Source: Caballeronia humi
GTDB taxonomy: Bacteria; Pseudomonadota; Gammaproteobacteria; Burkholderiales; Burkholderiaceae
Direction: 5' to 3'
Assembly: GCF_001544475.1 (NCBI RefSeq)
Contig: NZ_FCNW02000019.1
Span: forward strand, 38,784 to 102,783
Length of the DNA: 64,000 nucleotides
Under the pieces are notes generated by a model. That model worked only from the letters and a program-made list of their open reading frames with translations, had not been told where the DNA came from and searched no databases. Shown piece by piece: positions 43,021 to 54,179 of the stretch. How positions within the stretch are numbered: the first letter of the stretch is position 1; each line of letters opens with the position of its first letter. The position numbers were made by a program, and so were the translations under genes.

Positions 43021-43160
43021 GACGATTCCTTGAAAAAGAGCGAGGCGGTATTGCACCGCCGATTTGGTAAAAGAGCGTGAGGCCGAGTGTCCGCTGAGGG
43101 GGGGACGCCCGGCCCCGGGCACGTTACTTCTCTACATCAACTACAGGCAAGAGTTCGATT

Positions 43161-44351
43161 TTACTCAAGAATCTTCGCAACGACACCAGCGCCGACCGTA
43201 CGGCCGCCTTCACGGATGGCGAAGCGCAGGCCTTCTTCCATCGCGATCGGGTTGATCAGCTTCACCGTGATCGACACGTTGTCGCCCGGCATGACCATTT
43301 CCTTGTCCTTCGGCAACTCGATCGAACCGGTCACGTCCGTCGTACGGAAGTAGAACTGCGGGCGATAGTTGTTGAAGAACGGCGTGTGACGACCGCCTTC
43401 GTCCTTCGACAGAACATACACCTCTGCCGTGAAGTGCGTGTGCGGGTTGATCGAACCCGGCTTGGCCAGAACCTGACCACGCTCGACGTCTTCACGCTTC
43501 GTGCCGCGCAGCAGGATACCGACGTTATCGCCCGCTTGACCCTGGTCGAGCAGCTTGCGGAACATTTCCACGCCCGTGCAGGTCGTCTTCACCGTCGGCT
43601 TGATACCGACGATTTCGATTTCCTCACCGACCTTCACCACGCCACGCTCGATACGGCCCGTCACCACCGTGCCGCGACCCGAGATCGAGAACACGTCTTC
43701 CACCGGCATCAGGAACGCGCCGTCAACTGCACGCTCCGGCGTCGGGATGTACGTGTCCAGTGCGTCGGCCAGGTTCATGATTGCCACTTCGCCCAGCTCG
43801 CCCTTGTCGCCTTCCAGCGCGAGCTTGGCCGAACCCTTGATGATCGGCGTGTCGTCGCCCGGGAAGTCATACTTCGAAAGAAGCTCGCGCACTTCCATTT
43901 CGACGAGTTCGAGCAGTTCGGCGTCGTCGACCATGTCGCACTTGTTCAGGAACACGATGATGTACGGCACGCCAACCTGACGAGCCAACAGAATGTGCTC
44001 ACGCGTTTGCGGCATCGGGCCGTCAGCGGCCGAACACACCAGGATCGCGCCGTCCATCTGCGCGGCACCCGTGATCATGTTCTTCACGTAGTCGGCGTGG
44101 CCCGGGCAATCGACGTGTGCGTAGTGGCGGTTGGCCGGTTCGTACTCGACGTGCGCCGTGTTGATCGTGATACCACGCGCCTTTTCTTCCGGCGCCGCGT
44201 CGATCTGGTCATACGCCTTGGCTTCGCCGCCGAACTTCTTGGTCAGCACCGTCGTGATCGCTGCCGTCAGCGTGGTCTTGCCATGGTCAACGTGACCAAT
44301 CGTTCCAACGTTCACGTGCGGCTTGGTCCGCTCGAATTTACCTTTTGCCAT
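43161..44351 (-). CDS. tuf: Elongation factor Tu, copy 1 (str operon)
   Basis: This 396-residue GTPase delivers aminoacyl-tRNA to the ribosome. G1 is GHVDHGKT (19-26), G3 DCPGH and G4 NKCD; domains 2 and 3 are complete. It is almost identical in DNA to the copy at 62288-63478. The proteins differ at one residue: Pro72 here (codon CCG, base 44138) against Thr72 there. It is the last gene of the classic str operon (rpsL-rpsG-fusA-tuf), 52 bases after fusA. Confidence 0.97.
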   Translation of the reverse strand: MAKGKFERTKPHVNVGTIGHVDHGKTTLTAAITTVLTKKFGGEAKAYDQIDAAPEEKARGITINTAHVEYEPANRHYAHVDCPGHADYVKNMITGAAQMDGAILVCSAADGPMPQTREHILLARQVGVPYIIVFLNKCDMVDDAELLELVEMEVRELLSKYDFPGDDTPIIKGSAKLALEGDKGELGEVAIMNLADALDTYIPTPERAVDGAFLMPVEDVFSISGRGTVVTGRIERGVVKVGEEIEIVGIKPTVKTTCTGVEMFRKLLDQGQAGDNVGILLRGTKREDVERGQVLAKPGSINPHTHFTAEVYVLSKDEGGRHTPFFNNYRPQFYFRTTDVTGSIELPKDKEMVMPGDNVSITVKLINPIAMEEGLRFAIREGGRTVGAGVVAKILE

Positions 44352-44403
44352 GATTGCCTTCTTTCAAAAATGTTGATCGGTTAAAGACTTTCGACTTGCC
44401 GAA

Positions 44404-46506
<2,103 letters not shown>

Positions 46507-46627
46507 TTTGAATCCTTTATTGGGTCGACGCGACGGCGCGTGGCCAGCCGCGTCCTAACACAAACGGGCGAGGCGCTTTGAAAGCGCACCCGCCCGGAAT
46601 TTTTCCGTTCGACCTGGGTCGTGAGAC

Positions 46628-47098
46628 TTAGAAACGGAAATGCGAGAACGCCTTGTTGGCTTCTGCCATCCGGTGAACTTCGTCGCGCTTCTTCATTGCG
46701 CCGCCACGGCCTTCAGCCGCTTCCGAAAGTTCACCTGCCAGACGCAGGGCCATCGACTTCTCGCTGCGCTTCTTCGCGGCTTCACGCAGCCAACGCATCG
46801 CCAATGCCATACGACGCGACGGACGCACTTCGACCGGAACCTGATAGTTCGCACCACCAACGCGACGGCTCTTCACTTCGACGACCGGCTTCACGTTGTT
46901 GAGCGCAACCGTGAACACTTCCAGCGGGTCCTTGCCACCCTTCGTCTGGATCTGCTCAAAAGCGCCGTACACGATACGCTCGGCAACCGACTTCTTGCCG
47001 GAGAGCATCAGCACGTTCATGAATTTAGCTACATCTACGTTGCCGAATTTCGGATCCGGCAACACTTCCCGCTTGGGGACTTCGCGACGACGCGGCAT
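46628..47098 (-). CDS. rpsG: 30S ribosomal protein S7
   Basis: This 156-residue protein begins MPRRREVPKREVLPDPKFG and includes the core VGGANYQVPVEVRPSRRMALAMRWL and ends GGAMKKRDEVHRMAEANKAFSHFRF. It is the translational repressor of the str operon in E. coli. The gap to rpsL upstream is 173 bases. Confidence 0.97.
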   Translation of the reverse strand: MPRRREVPKREVLPDPKFGNVDVAKFMNVLMLSGKKSVAERIVYGAFEQIQTKGGKDPLEVFTVALNNVKPVVEVKSRRVGGANYQVPVEVRPSRRMALAMRWLREAAKKRSEKSMALRLAGELSEAAEGRGGAMKKRDEVHRMAEANKAFSHFRF

Positions 47099-47271
47099 GT
47101 TTCTTCCTTTAACTTTTCAGTTGGAGCGTTAAGCTCCGCGGCCACCAACAAACCCGATCCATCTCACTTGATTAACCAGCTTGGCCGGGTGACCACTTAC
47201 TCGACAGCACCGGCGTTTCCGGCACCACCGCATTGAACGCCTTCCGGCGACCTGAAACTGCGAACCGGCAA

Positions 47272-47652
47272 TTACTTGCCAGCCTTGGCACGCTTCGCAC
47301 CGTACTTCGAGCGAGCCTGCTTACGATCCTTGACGCCCTGGGTATCCAGCGAGCCGCGAACCATGTGATAACGCACACCCGGCAAGTCCTTCACACGACC
47401 GCCACGAATCAGCACGACCGAGTGTTCCTGCAGGTTGTGGCCTTCACCACCGATATACGAAATGACTTCGAAGCCGTTCGTCAGACGAACTTTGGCAACT
47501 TTACGAAGTGCCGAGTTCGGCTTCTTCGGCGTCGTCGTGTACACGCGGGTGCACACGCCGCGACGCTGCGGGCAGTCCTGCAAAGCCGGCGACTTGCTCT
47601 TCACTGTTTCGGAAGCGCGGCCTTTGCGAACCAATTGATTGATGGTTGGCAT
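47272..47652 (-). CDS. rpsL: 30S ribosomal protein S12
   Basis: This 126-residue protein begins MPTINQLVRKGRASETVKSK. It carries Lys43 (in TPKKPNSALRK) and Lys88 (in RVKDLPGVRYH), the two positions most often changed in streptomycin-resistant mutants, so it looks streptomycin-sensitive. First gene of the str operon; a near-consensus promoter lies about 150 bases upstream. Confidence 0.98.
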   Translation of the reverse strand: MPTINQLVRKGRASETVKSKSPALQDCPQRRGVCTRVYTTTPKKPNSALRKVAKVRLTNGFEVISYIGGEGHNLQEHSVVLIRGGRVKDLPGVRYHMVRGSLDTQGVKDRKQARSKYGAKRAKAGK

Positions 47653-47811
47653 TGTCTATTCCTGAGATTGATCAAAATCGACGCGTCCGTTCCGGGCAAA
47701 GCGAAAAGAACGCGTATCGAGCTTCTCTGGTTCCGGCTTGCGTAGCGGGCGCCTGTAGTACTTTTAGGCACTTTCCGACGTGCGCAAGCGAGCCAAGAAC
47801 GAGAACCTAGC

Positions 47812-47841
47812 ATGATAGTCCGGAAATCCTAATCCGGTCAA
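47812..47841 (-). promoter_or_regulatory. Promoter of the str operon (rpsL-rpsG-fusA-tuf)
   Basis: On the minus strand TTGACC (complement of 47836-47841) stands 18 bases before TATCAT (complement of 47812-47817). Transcription would start near 47805, giving a leader of about 150 bases before rpsL. It lies only 42-71 bases after the recQ stop, and no recQ terminator is visible. Confidence 0.65.
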
Positions 47842-47882
47842 TAGGTTGCAGCGATTCCCGGGGATGTGCGACGCTGCTGCCG

Positions 47883-49730
47883 CTAATCGGCGCCTGCGAC
47901 TTCGAGTAGTTCGTCGCCGAAACGGTCGAGCTTGCGCGCACCGATGCCTGGGATATTGCGCAGATCATCGATCGAATCGGGGTCGTTGCGGGCGATTTCG
48001 GCGAGCGTCGCGTCGTGGAAAATGACGTATGCCGGCACGCCGTCGGACTTCGCAGTCTCGGCGCGCCACAGCCGCAACCGCTCCCAGCGCGCCTTTTCAC
48101 GCGGCGACATGCCCGCGGTCGGATCGGCGCGTTCGCCCGTGCGTCCGGACGACTGGCGCGTGCGCGTCGGTTTGACATATTTGCGCAGCGTCACGTTCTG
48201 CTCGCCCTTGAGCACAGGCTTGCTCGTGTCGGTGAGCACGAGCGCGCCGAACCCGTCGTGGTCGACGGCGAGGTAGCCGAACGCCACCAACTGACGGAAC
48301 ACTGCGCGCCACTCCGGCTCAGACAAAGCCGCGCCGACACCGAACGTCGACAGCTTCTCGTGCCCGCGCTGCAGCATCTTTTCCGTGCGATTGCCGCGCA
48401 GGATGTCGATCAGATGGCCGGCGCCGAAGTGAAAACCGCTTGCCTTGAACGCCCGATACACGCAGGACAGCGCCATTTGCGCCTCGCGCGTCGCGTCCCA
48501 TGACGCCGGCGGCTCGATACATGTATCGCAATTGCCGCACGGCTGGCTCGTTTCGCCGAAATATCCGAGCAGCCGAACACGCCGGCACGATGCCGTTTCG
48601 CACAGGCCGAGCAGCGCGTCGAGCTTGCCGCCCTGAACGCGCTTGTGAGTATCGTCGGCGTCGGATTCGTCGATCATCTTGCGCTGCTGCACGACGTCAC
48701 CGAGGCCGTAGGTCATCCACGCGTTCGCCGGCATGCCGTCGCGGCCCGCGCGCCCCGTCTCCTGATAGTAGCCCTCGACACTCTTCGGCAAATCGAGATG
48801 GGCGACGAAGCGCACGTCCGGCTTGTCGATGCCCATGCCGAACGCAATCGTCGCGCACATCACTATGCCTTCCTCGCGCTGAAACATCTCCTGATGCTTC
48901 TGGCGCGTCTCGAACTCCATGCCCGCGTGATAGGGCAGCGCACGCACGCCCTGGTCCTTGAGCCACTCCGCGGTCTCCTCAACCTTGCGGCGCGACAGGC
49001 AATAGATCACGCCCGCGTCGGTCGTGCCGTCCTTGTTCGTGTGCTCGGCGCGAATGAAATCGAGCAATTGCGCGCGCGCATTGTCCTTTTCGACAATCCG
49101 GTAGCGAATATTTGGCCGATCGAAGCTCGAAACGAAGATACGGGCGTCGTCAAGCGCCAGTCGGTGGACGATTTCGTCGCGCGTGATGGCGTCGGCGGTG
49201 GCCGTCAGCGCGATGCGCGGCACGTTTGGAAAGCGCTCATGCAAAACCGACAACTGAATGTATTCAGGCCGGAAATCGTGCCCCCATTGCGACACGCAAT
49301 GCGCTTCGTCGATGGCGAACAGACCGATCGGCGCGCTGTCCAGCAAGTCCAGGAAGCGCGGCGTCATCAAGCGTTCCGGCGCGACGTACAGCAAGTCAAT
49401 GTCGCCGTTGCGCAGCGCGCGCTCGGTCGCGGCGGCTTCGGCGCCCGACAGCGTCGAATTCAGATACGACGCCCGCACGCCGACTTCGGTGAGCGCGGCC
49501 ACCTGATCCTGCATCAGTGCGATCAGCGGCGACACGACGATCCCCGCGCCGAGTCCCGCCTCGCGCCGCACCAGAGACGGAATCTGATAGCAGAGCGACT
49601 TGCCGCCGCCCGTCGGCATCAGAACCAGCGAATCGCCGCCCGCGGCCACGTGTTCGACGATTTCGGCCTGCTGTCCGCGGAAAGCGGGGTAGCCGAATAC
49701 TTCCTTGAGAATTTCGAGCGAACGTGACAT
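47883..49730 (-). CDS. recQ: ATP-dependent DNA helicase RecQ
   Basis: This 615-residue 3'-5' helicase has motif 0 GYPAFRGQQ (13-21), Walker A MPTGGGKS (38-45), DEAH motif AIDEAHCVSQWGHDFRP, motif VI QETGRAGRDG, zinc-binding Cys residues in the RQC region (CETASCRRV... CGNCDTC) and a C-terminal HRDC domain (about 535-610). ATG 49730 was chosen because FGYPAFRG then falls at the usual distance; GTG 49784 is open but adds nothing recognisable. It interrupts the usual rpoC-rpsL order. Confidence 0.93.
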   Translation of the reverse strand: MSRSLEILKEVFGYPAFRGQQAEIVEHVAAGGDSLVLMPTGGGKSLCYQIPSLVRREAGLGAGIVVSPLIALMQDQVAALTEVGVRASYLNSTLSGAEAAATERALRNGDIDLLYVAPERLMTPRFLDLLDSAPIGLFAIDEAHCVSQWGHDFRPEYIQLSVLHERFPNVPRIALTATADAITRDEIVHRLALDDARIFVSSFDRPNIRYRIVEKDNARAQLLDFIRAEHTNKDGTTDAGVIYCLSRRKVEETAEWLKDQGVRALPYHAGMEFETRQKHQEMFQREEGIVMCATIAFGMGIDKPDVRFVAHLDLPKSVEGYYQETGRAGRDGMPANAWMTYGLGDVVQQRKMIDESDADDTHKRVQGGKLDALLGLCETASCRRVRLLGYFGETSQPCGNCDTCIEPPASWDATREAQMALSCVYRAFKASGFHFGAGHLIDILRGNRTEKMLQRGHEKLSTFGVGAALSEPEWRAVFRQLVAFGYLAVDHDGFGALVLTDTSKPVLKGEQNVTLRKYVKPTRTRQSSGRTGERADPTAGMSPREKARWERLRLWRAETAKSDGVPAYVIFHDATLAEIARNDPDSIDDLRNIPGIGARKLDRFGDELLEVAGAD

Positions 49731-49832
49731 TGAAAGGACGGTGGCGTCGTAGCGAGAGTGGACCGATTTTACCAACGATGACACGGGTTTCCCGGGCGCC
49801 GGACGCGCGTTGACCGATCGGACGATGGAAAT

Positions 49833-49867
49833 AAAAAAGCCGCTCGGTGAAAACCGAGCGGCTTTTG
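49833..49867 (-). terminator. Terminator after rpoC
   Basis: A perfect 10-bp stem GCCGCTCGGT / ACCGAGCGGC with a GAAA loop is followed, in minus-strand RNA, by T residues. It lies about 53 bases after the rpoC stop and before recQ, so the rpoBC operon ends here. recQ needs its own promoter in the remaining about 100 bases. Confidence 0.9.
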
Positions 49868-49919
49868 AACGGCTGGCTAGTTGTTGGAGCCCGAATCGTC
49901 AGACCCGAGCCCCGCCAAC

Positions 49920-52900
49920 TCACTCTGCCGGATGTTGCTGTTCTGCAGGTGCAGCTTCGGGCGTACCGAAATCGAACGATTCTTCTGCTGCGATCTGGTC
50001 GAAGCGTTCGCGATCCGACATTTCCTTGCTCTTGCGCGCCTTGTGGAACGCGAGACCGGTACCGGCCGGAATCAGACGGCCGACGATCACGTTTTCCTTC
50101 AGACCACGCAGATCGTCGCGCTTGCCCATGATTGCCGCTTCGGTCAGCACGCGAGTCGTTTCCTGGAACGACGCCGCGGATATGAACGAATCGGTCGAGA
50201 GCGAAGCCTTCGTGATACCGAGCAGCACGTTCTCGTAGGTCGCGGGGATCTTGTCTTCCGCGGCCATCCGGTCGTTCTCGTCCAGCATGTCCGAACGTTC
50301 AACTTGTTCACCCATGATGAAACGCGTATCGCCGTTATCGACGATCTGAACACGACGCAACATCTGACGCACGATCACCTCGATGTGCTTGTCGTTGATC
50401 TTCACACCCTGCAGACGGTACACGTCCTGCACCTCGTCCACGATGTAACGCGACAGCGCTTCGATACCCTGCAGACGAAGGATGTCGTGCGGATCGGCCG
50501 GACCGTCCACGATCATTTCGCCCTTGTTGACGACCTGACCATCGTGAACCAGAACCTGCTTTTCCTTCGCGATCAGGAACTCGTGCTGTTCGCCTTCGAG
50601 GTCCGTGATCACGAGACGCTGCTTGCCCTTCGTGTCCTTACCGAACGACGTCGTGCCCGTGACCTCCGCCAGAATGCCGGCGTCCTTCGGCGAGCGCGCT
50701 TCGAACAGTTCGGCCACGCGCGGCAGACCACCGGTAATGTCACGCGTCTTCTGCGCTTCAACCGGGATACGTGCCAGCACTTCACCGACCTGCACTTGCT
50801 GACCATCCTTCACGGTGATCAGTGCGCCGACCTGAAAGCCGATCTGCACCGAATGCTCGGTGTTCGGGATCTTCACTTCCTCGCCCTGCGCGTCGAGCAG
50901 CTTCACCTGCGGACGAACGCTCTTGGCGGCCTGCGAGCCACGCCGCTTCACGTCGATCACGACCAGGGTCGAAAGACCGGTCACATCGTCGATCTGCTTC
51001 GCAACCGTCACGCCTTCCTCGACGTTCTCGAACTTCACCGTACCGCCCCACTCGGTGATGATCGGACGCGTCAGCGGATCCCATTGAGCCAGTTGCGTAC
51101 CGGCCTTGATCTGCGCGCCGTCGAGTTGCAGCAGCGTCGCGCCGTACGGGATTTTGTGACGTTCACGTTCACGACCCAGGTCGTCGGCGATGATCGCCTC
51201 GCCCGAGCGCGAAATGACGACCTGCTCGCCCTTCGCGTTCGTGACGTAACGCATCGTCGGCGTGAAACGCACCGTGCCGTTGCTCTTCGCTTCAACCGAC
51301 GATGCCACCGCCGCACGCGACGCCGCACCACCGATGTGGAACGTACGCATCGTGAGCTGCGTGCCCGGTTCGCCGATCGACTGCGCCGCGATCACGCCAA
51401 CTGCTTCGCCGACGTTCACGCGCGAACCACGACCCAGGTCGCGGCCATAGCAGCTCGCGCACAGGCCATAACGTGTTTCGCAGGTGAGCGGCGTGCGCAC
51501 GCGTACTTCGTCGATGCCGAGGCGTTCGATTTCCTCGACCGCGTCTTCGTCGAGCAGATCGCCCGACGCATACAGCGTTTCCTGCGATTCCGGATTGACG
51601 ACGTCCGCCACCGCGACGCGACCGAGAATCCGGTCACGCAGCGCTTCGACGACTTCACCGCCTTCGACCAGCGCCTTCATCGCGACGCCATTCGTCGTGC
51701 CGCAATCGTCCTCGACCACGACCAGATCCTGCGTCACGTCGACGAGACGACGCGTCAGGTAACCCGAGTTCGCCGTCTTGAGCGCCGTATCAGCCAGACC
51801 CTTCCGTGCACCGTGGGTCGAGATGAAGTACTGCAACACGTTCAGGCCTTCGCGGAAGTTCGCCGTAATCGGCGTCTCGATGATCGAGCCGTCCGGCTTC
51901 GCCATCAGGCCACGCATACCGGCCAGCTGACGAATCTGCACCGCGGAACCGCGCGCGCCCGAGTCGGCCATCATGTAAATCGAGTTGAACGATTCCTGCT
52001 TCGTCTGGTTGCCGTCGCGATCGACCACCGGCTCCGTCGCGAGCTGCTCCATCATCGCCTTGCCGACCGCTTCCGACGTCGCCGACCAGATGTCGACCAC
52101 GTTGTTGTAGCGTTCCTGCGCAGTGACGAGACCCGACATGTACTGACGGTCGTATTCCTTCACCTTCTTCGCGGCATCGCCGACGATCGTTTCTTTCTGC
52201 GGCGGCACGAGCATGTCGTCGACGCAAATCGAAATGCCGGCGCGCGTCGCGAGACGGAAACCCATCTGCATCAGCTGGTCGGCGAAGATCACCGTTTCGC
52301 GCAGACCGCACTTGCGGAACGCCGTGTTGATCAGGCGCGAAATTTCCTTCTTCTTCAGCGGCTTGTTCAGGACCGTGAACGGCAGGCCCGGGGGCAGAAT
52401 CTCCGACAGGATCGACCGGCCAACGGTGGTCGCGAACAACGAGATCTTCGGCACGAACTTCGGCGCGCCTTCGCTCTGGTCTTCGTTATGGACCATTTCC
52501 GTGATCCGCACGTTGACGCGCGATGCCAGCTCGACTTCCTTGTTCTCGTACGCGCGAATCACTTCCGACACGCCCGTGAACGTCATGCCTTCGCCCTTGC
52601 CGTTCACCGCTTCACGCGATGCATAGTAGAGACCCAGCACGATATCCTGCGACGGCACGATCGACGGATCGCCGTTCGCCGGGAACAGGACGTTGTTCGA
52701 CGCCAGCATCAGCGTGCGCGCTTCCATCTGCGCTTCCAGCGACAACGGCACGTGAACGGCCATCTGGTCACCGTCGAAGTCGGCATTGAACGCCGCGCAA
52801 ACGAGCGGATGCAGCTGAATCGCCTTGCCTTCGATCAGCACCGGCTCGAAAGCCTGGATGCCGAGTCGGTGCAACGTCGGCGCGCGGTTCAGCATGACCG

Positions 52901-54158
52901 GATGTTCGCGAATGACTTCTTCGAGAATGTCCCACACCACCGGCGTCTGGTTCTCGACTTCCTTCTTCGCTGCCTTGATGGTCGTAGCGACGCCCATCAC
53001 TTCCAGCTTGTTGAAGATGAACGGCTTGAACAGTTCGAGCGCCATCAGCTTCGGCAGGCCGCACTGATGCAGCTTGAGTGTCGGACCGACCACGATCACC
53101 GAACGGCCCGAATAGTCAACGCGCTTACCGAGCAAGTTCTGACGGAAACGGCCGCCCTTACCCTTGATCATGTCGGCGAGCGACTTCAGCGGACGCTTGT
53201 TCGCGCCCGTCATCGCCTTGCCGCGACGACCGTTGTCGAGCAGCGAATCGACGGCTTCCTGCAGCATCCGCTTTTCGTTGCGGACGATGATTTCAGGCGC
53301 CTTCAATTCGAGCAGACGCTTCAACCGGTTGTTACGGTTGATCACGCGGCGATACAGGTCGTTCAGGTCCGACGTCGCGAAACGGCCGCCGTCGAGCGGC
53401 ACGAGCGGACGCAGTTCCGGCGGGAGCACCGGCAGCACTTCGAGCACCATCCAGTCGGGCTTGATGCCCGAACGCTGGAATGCCTCGAGCACTTTCAGGC
53501 GCTTCGCGTACTTCTTGATCTTCGCTTCCGAACCCGTGTTCTTGAGTTCGGTGCGCAGCATTTCGACCTGTTCGTCGATGTTGATCGCGCGCAGCAGTTC
53601 GCGCACACCTTCCGCGCCCATCTCGGCGCGGAACTCGTCACCGTACTCTTCGACCTTGTTGTAGTAATCCTCTTCCGTCATGATCTGCCGCGCTTTCAGC
53701 GGCGTCATGCCCGGGTCGATCACCACGTATGCCTCGAAATACAGTACGCGCTCGATGTCGCGCAGCGTCATGTCGAGCACCATGCCCAGACGCGACGGCA
53801 ACGACTTCAGGAACCAGATGTGCGCAACCGGCGAGGCCAGTTCGATGTGGCCCATCCGTTCGCGACGCACCTTCGCGAGCGTCACTTCGACGCCGCACTT
53901 TTCGCAGATCACGCCGCGGTGCTTCAGGCGCTTGTACTTGCCGCACAGACACTCGTAGTCCTTGATCGGCCCGAAAATCTTCGCGCAGAACAGACCATCG
54001 CGTTCCGGCTTGAACGTGCGGTAGTTGATGGTTTCCGGCTTCTTCACTTCGCCGAACGACCACGAACGAATCTTGTCGGGCGAGGCCAGACCGATCTTGA
54101 TCGCGTCGAATACTTCTTCTTGTTGGACTTGCTTGAATAGATCGAGCAGAGCTTTCAT
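49920..54158 (-). CDS. rpoC: RNA polymerase subunit beta prime
   Basis: This 1412-residue subunit has the N-terminal zinc ribbon (Cys70, Cys72, Cys85, Cys88), the catalytic Mg loop NADFDGDQM (about 457-465), the bridge helix and trigger loop (GEPGTQLTMRTFHIGG about 925-940), and the second zinc site CETRYGLCASCYG. The length agrees with E. coli (1407). It starts 21 bases after rpoB. Confidence 0.99.
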   Translation of the reverse strand: MKALLDLFKQVQQEEVFDAIKIGLASPDKIRSWSFGEVKKPETINYRTFKPERDGLFCAKIFGPIKDYECLCGKYKRLKHRGVICEKCGVEVTLAKVRRERMGHIELASPVAHIWFLKSLPSRLGMVLDMTLRDIERVLYFEAYVVIDPGMTPLKARQIMTEEDYYNKVEEYGDEFRAEMGAEGVRELLRAINIDEQVEMLRTELKNTGSEAKIKKYAKRLKVLEAFQRSGIKPDWMVLEVLPVLPPELRPLVPLDGGRFATSDLNDLYRRVINRNNRLKRLLELKAPEIIVRNEKRMLQEAVDSLLDNGRRGKAMTGANKRPLKSLADMIKGKGGRFRQNLLGKRVDYSGRSVIVVGPTLKLHQCGLPKLMALELFKPFIFNKLEVMGVATTIKAAKKEVENQTPVVWDILEEVIREHPVMLNRAPTLHRLGIQAFEPVLIEGKAIQLHPLVCAAFNADFDGDQMAVHVPLSLEAQMEARTLMLASNNVLFPANGDPSIVPSQDIVLGLYYASREAVNGKGEGMTFTGVSEVIRAYENKEVELASRVNVRITEMVHNEDQSEGAPKFVPKISLFATTVGRSILSEILPPGLPFTVLNKPLKKKEISRLINTAFRKCGLRETVIFADQLMQMGFRLATRAGISICVDDMLVPPQKETIVGDAAKKVKEYDRQYMSGLVTAQERYNNVVDIWSATSEAVGKAMMEQLATEPVVDRDGNQTKQESFNSIYMMADSGARGSAVQIRQLAGMRGLMAKPDGSIIETPITANFREGLNVLQYFISTHGARKGLADTALKTANSGYLTRRLVDVTQDLVVVEDDCGTTNGVAMKALVEGGEVVEALRDRILGRVAVADVVNPESQETLYASGDLLDEDAVEEIERLGIDEVRVRTPLTCETRYGLCASCYGRDLGRGSRVNVGEAVGVIAAQSIGEPGTQLTMRTFHIGGAASRAAVASSVEAKSNGTVRFTPTMRYVTNAKGEQVVISRSGEAIIADDLGRERERHKIPYGATLLQLDGAQIKAGTQLAQWDPLTRPIITEWGGTVKFENVEEGVTVAKQIDDVTGLSTLVVIDVKRRGSQAAKSVRPQVKLLDAQGEEVKIPNTEHSVQIGFQVGALITVKDGQQVQVGEVLARIPVEAQKTRDITGGLPRVAELFEARSPKDAGILAEVTGTTSFGKDTKGKQRLVITDLEGEQHEFLIAKEKQVLVHDGQVVNKGEMIVDGPADPHDILRLQGIEALSRYIVDEVQDVYRLQGVKINDKHIEVIVRQMLRRVQIVDNGDTRFIMGEQVERSDMLDENDRMAAEDKIPATYENVLLGITKASLSTDSFISAASFQETTRVLTEAAIMGKRDDLRGLKENVIVGRLIPAGTGLAFHKARKSKEMSDRERFDQIAAEESFDFGTPEAAPAEQQHPAE

Positions 54159-54179
54159 TGCTTTCTCTCCGTAGTCCGA

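Noticed and set aside
49881..54140. Open frame of 1419 codons on the plus strand opposite rpoC
   Set aside because: Exact antisense register of rpoC with GC-rich codon bias; the peptide is Arg/His/Asp/Leu-rich with no fold, and it has no ribosome-binding site.
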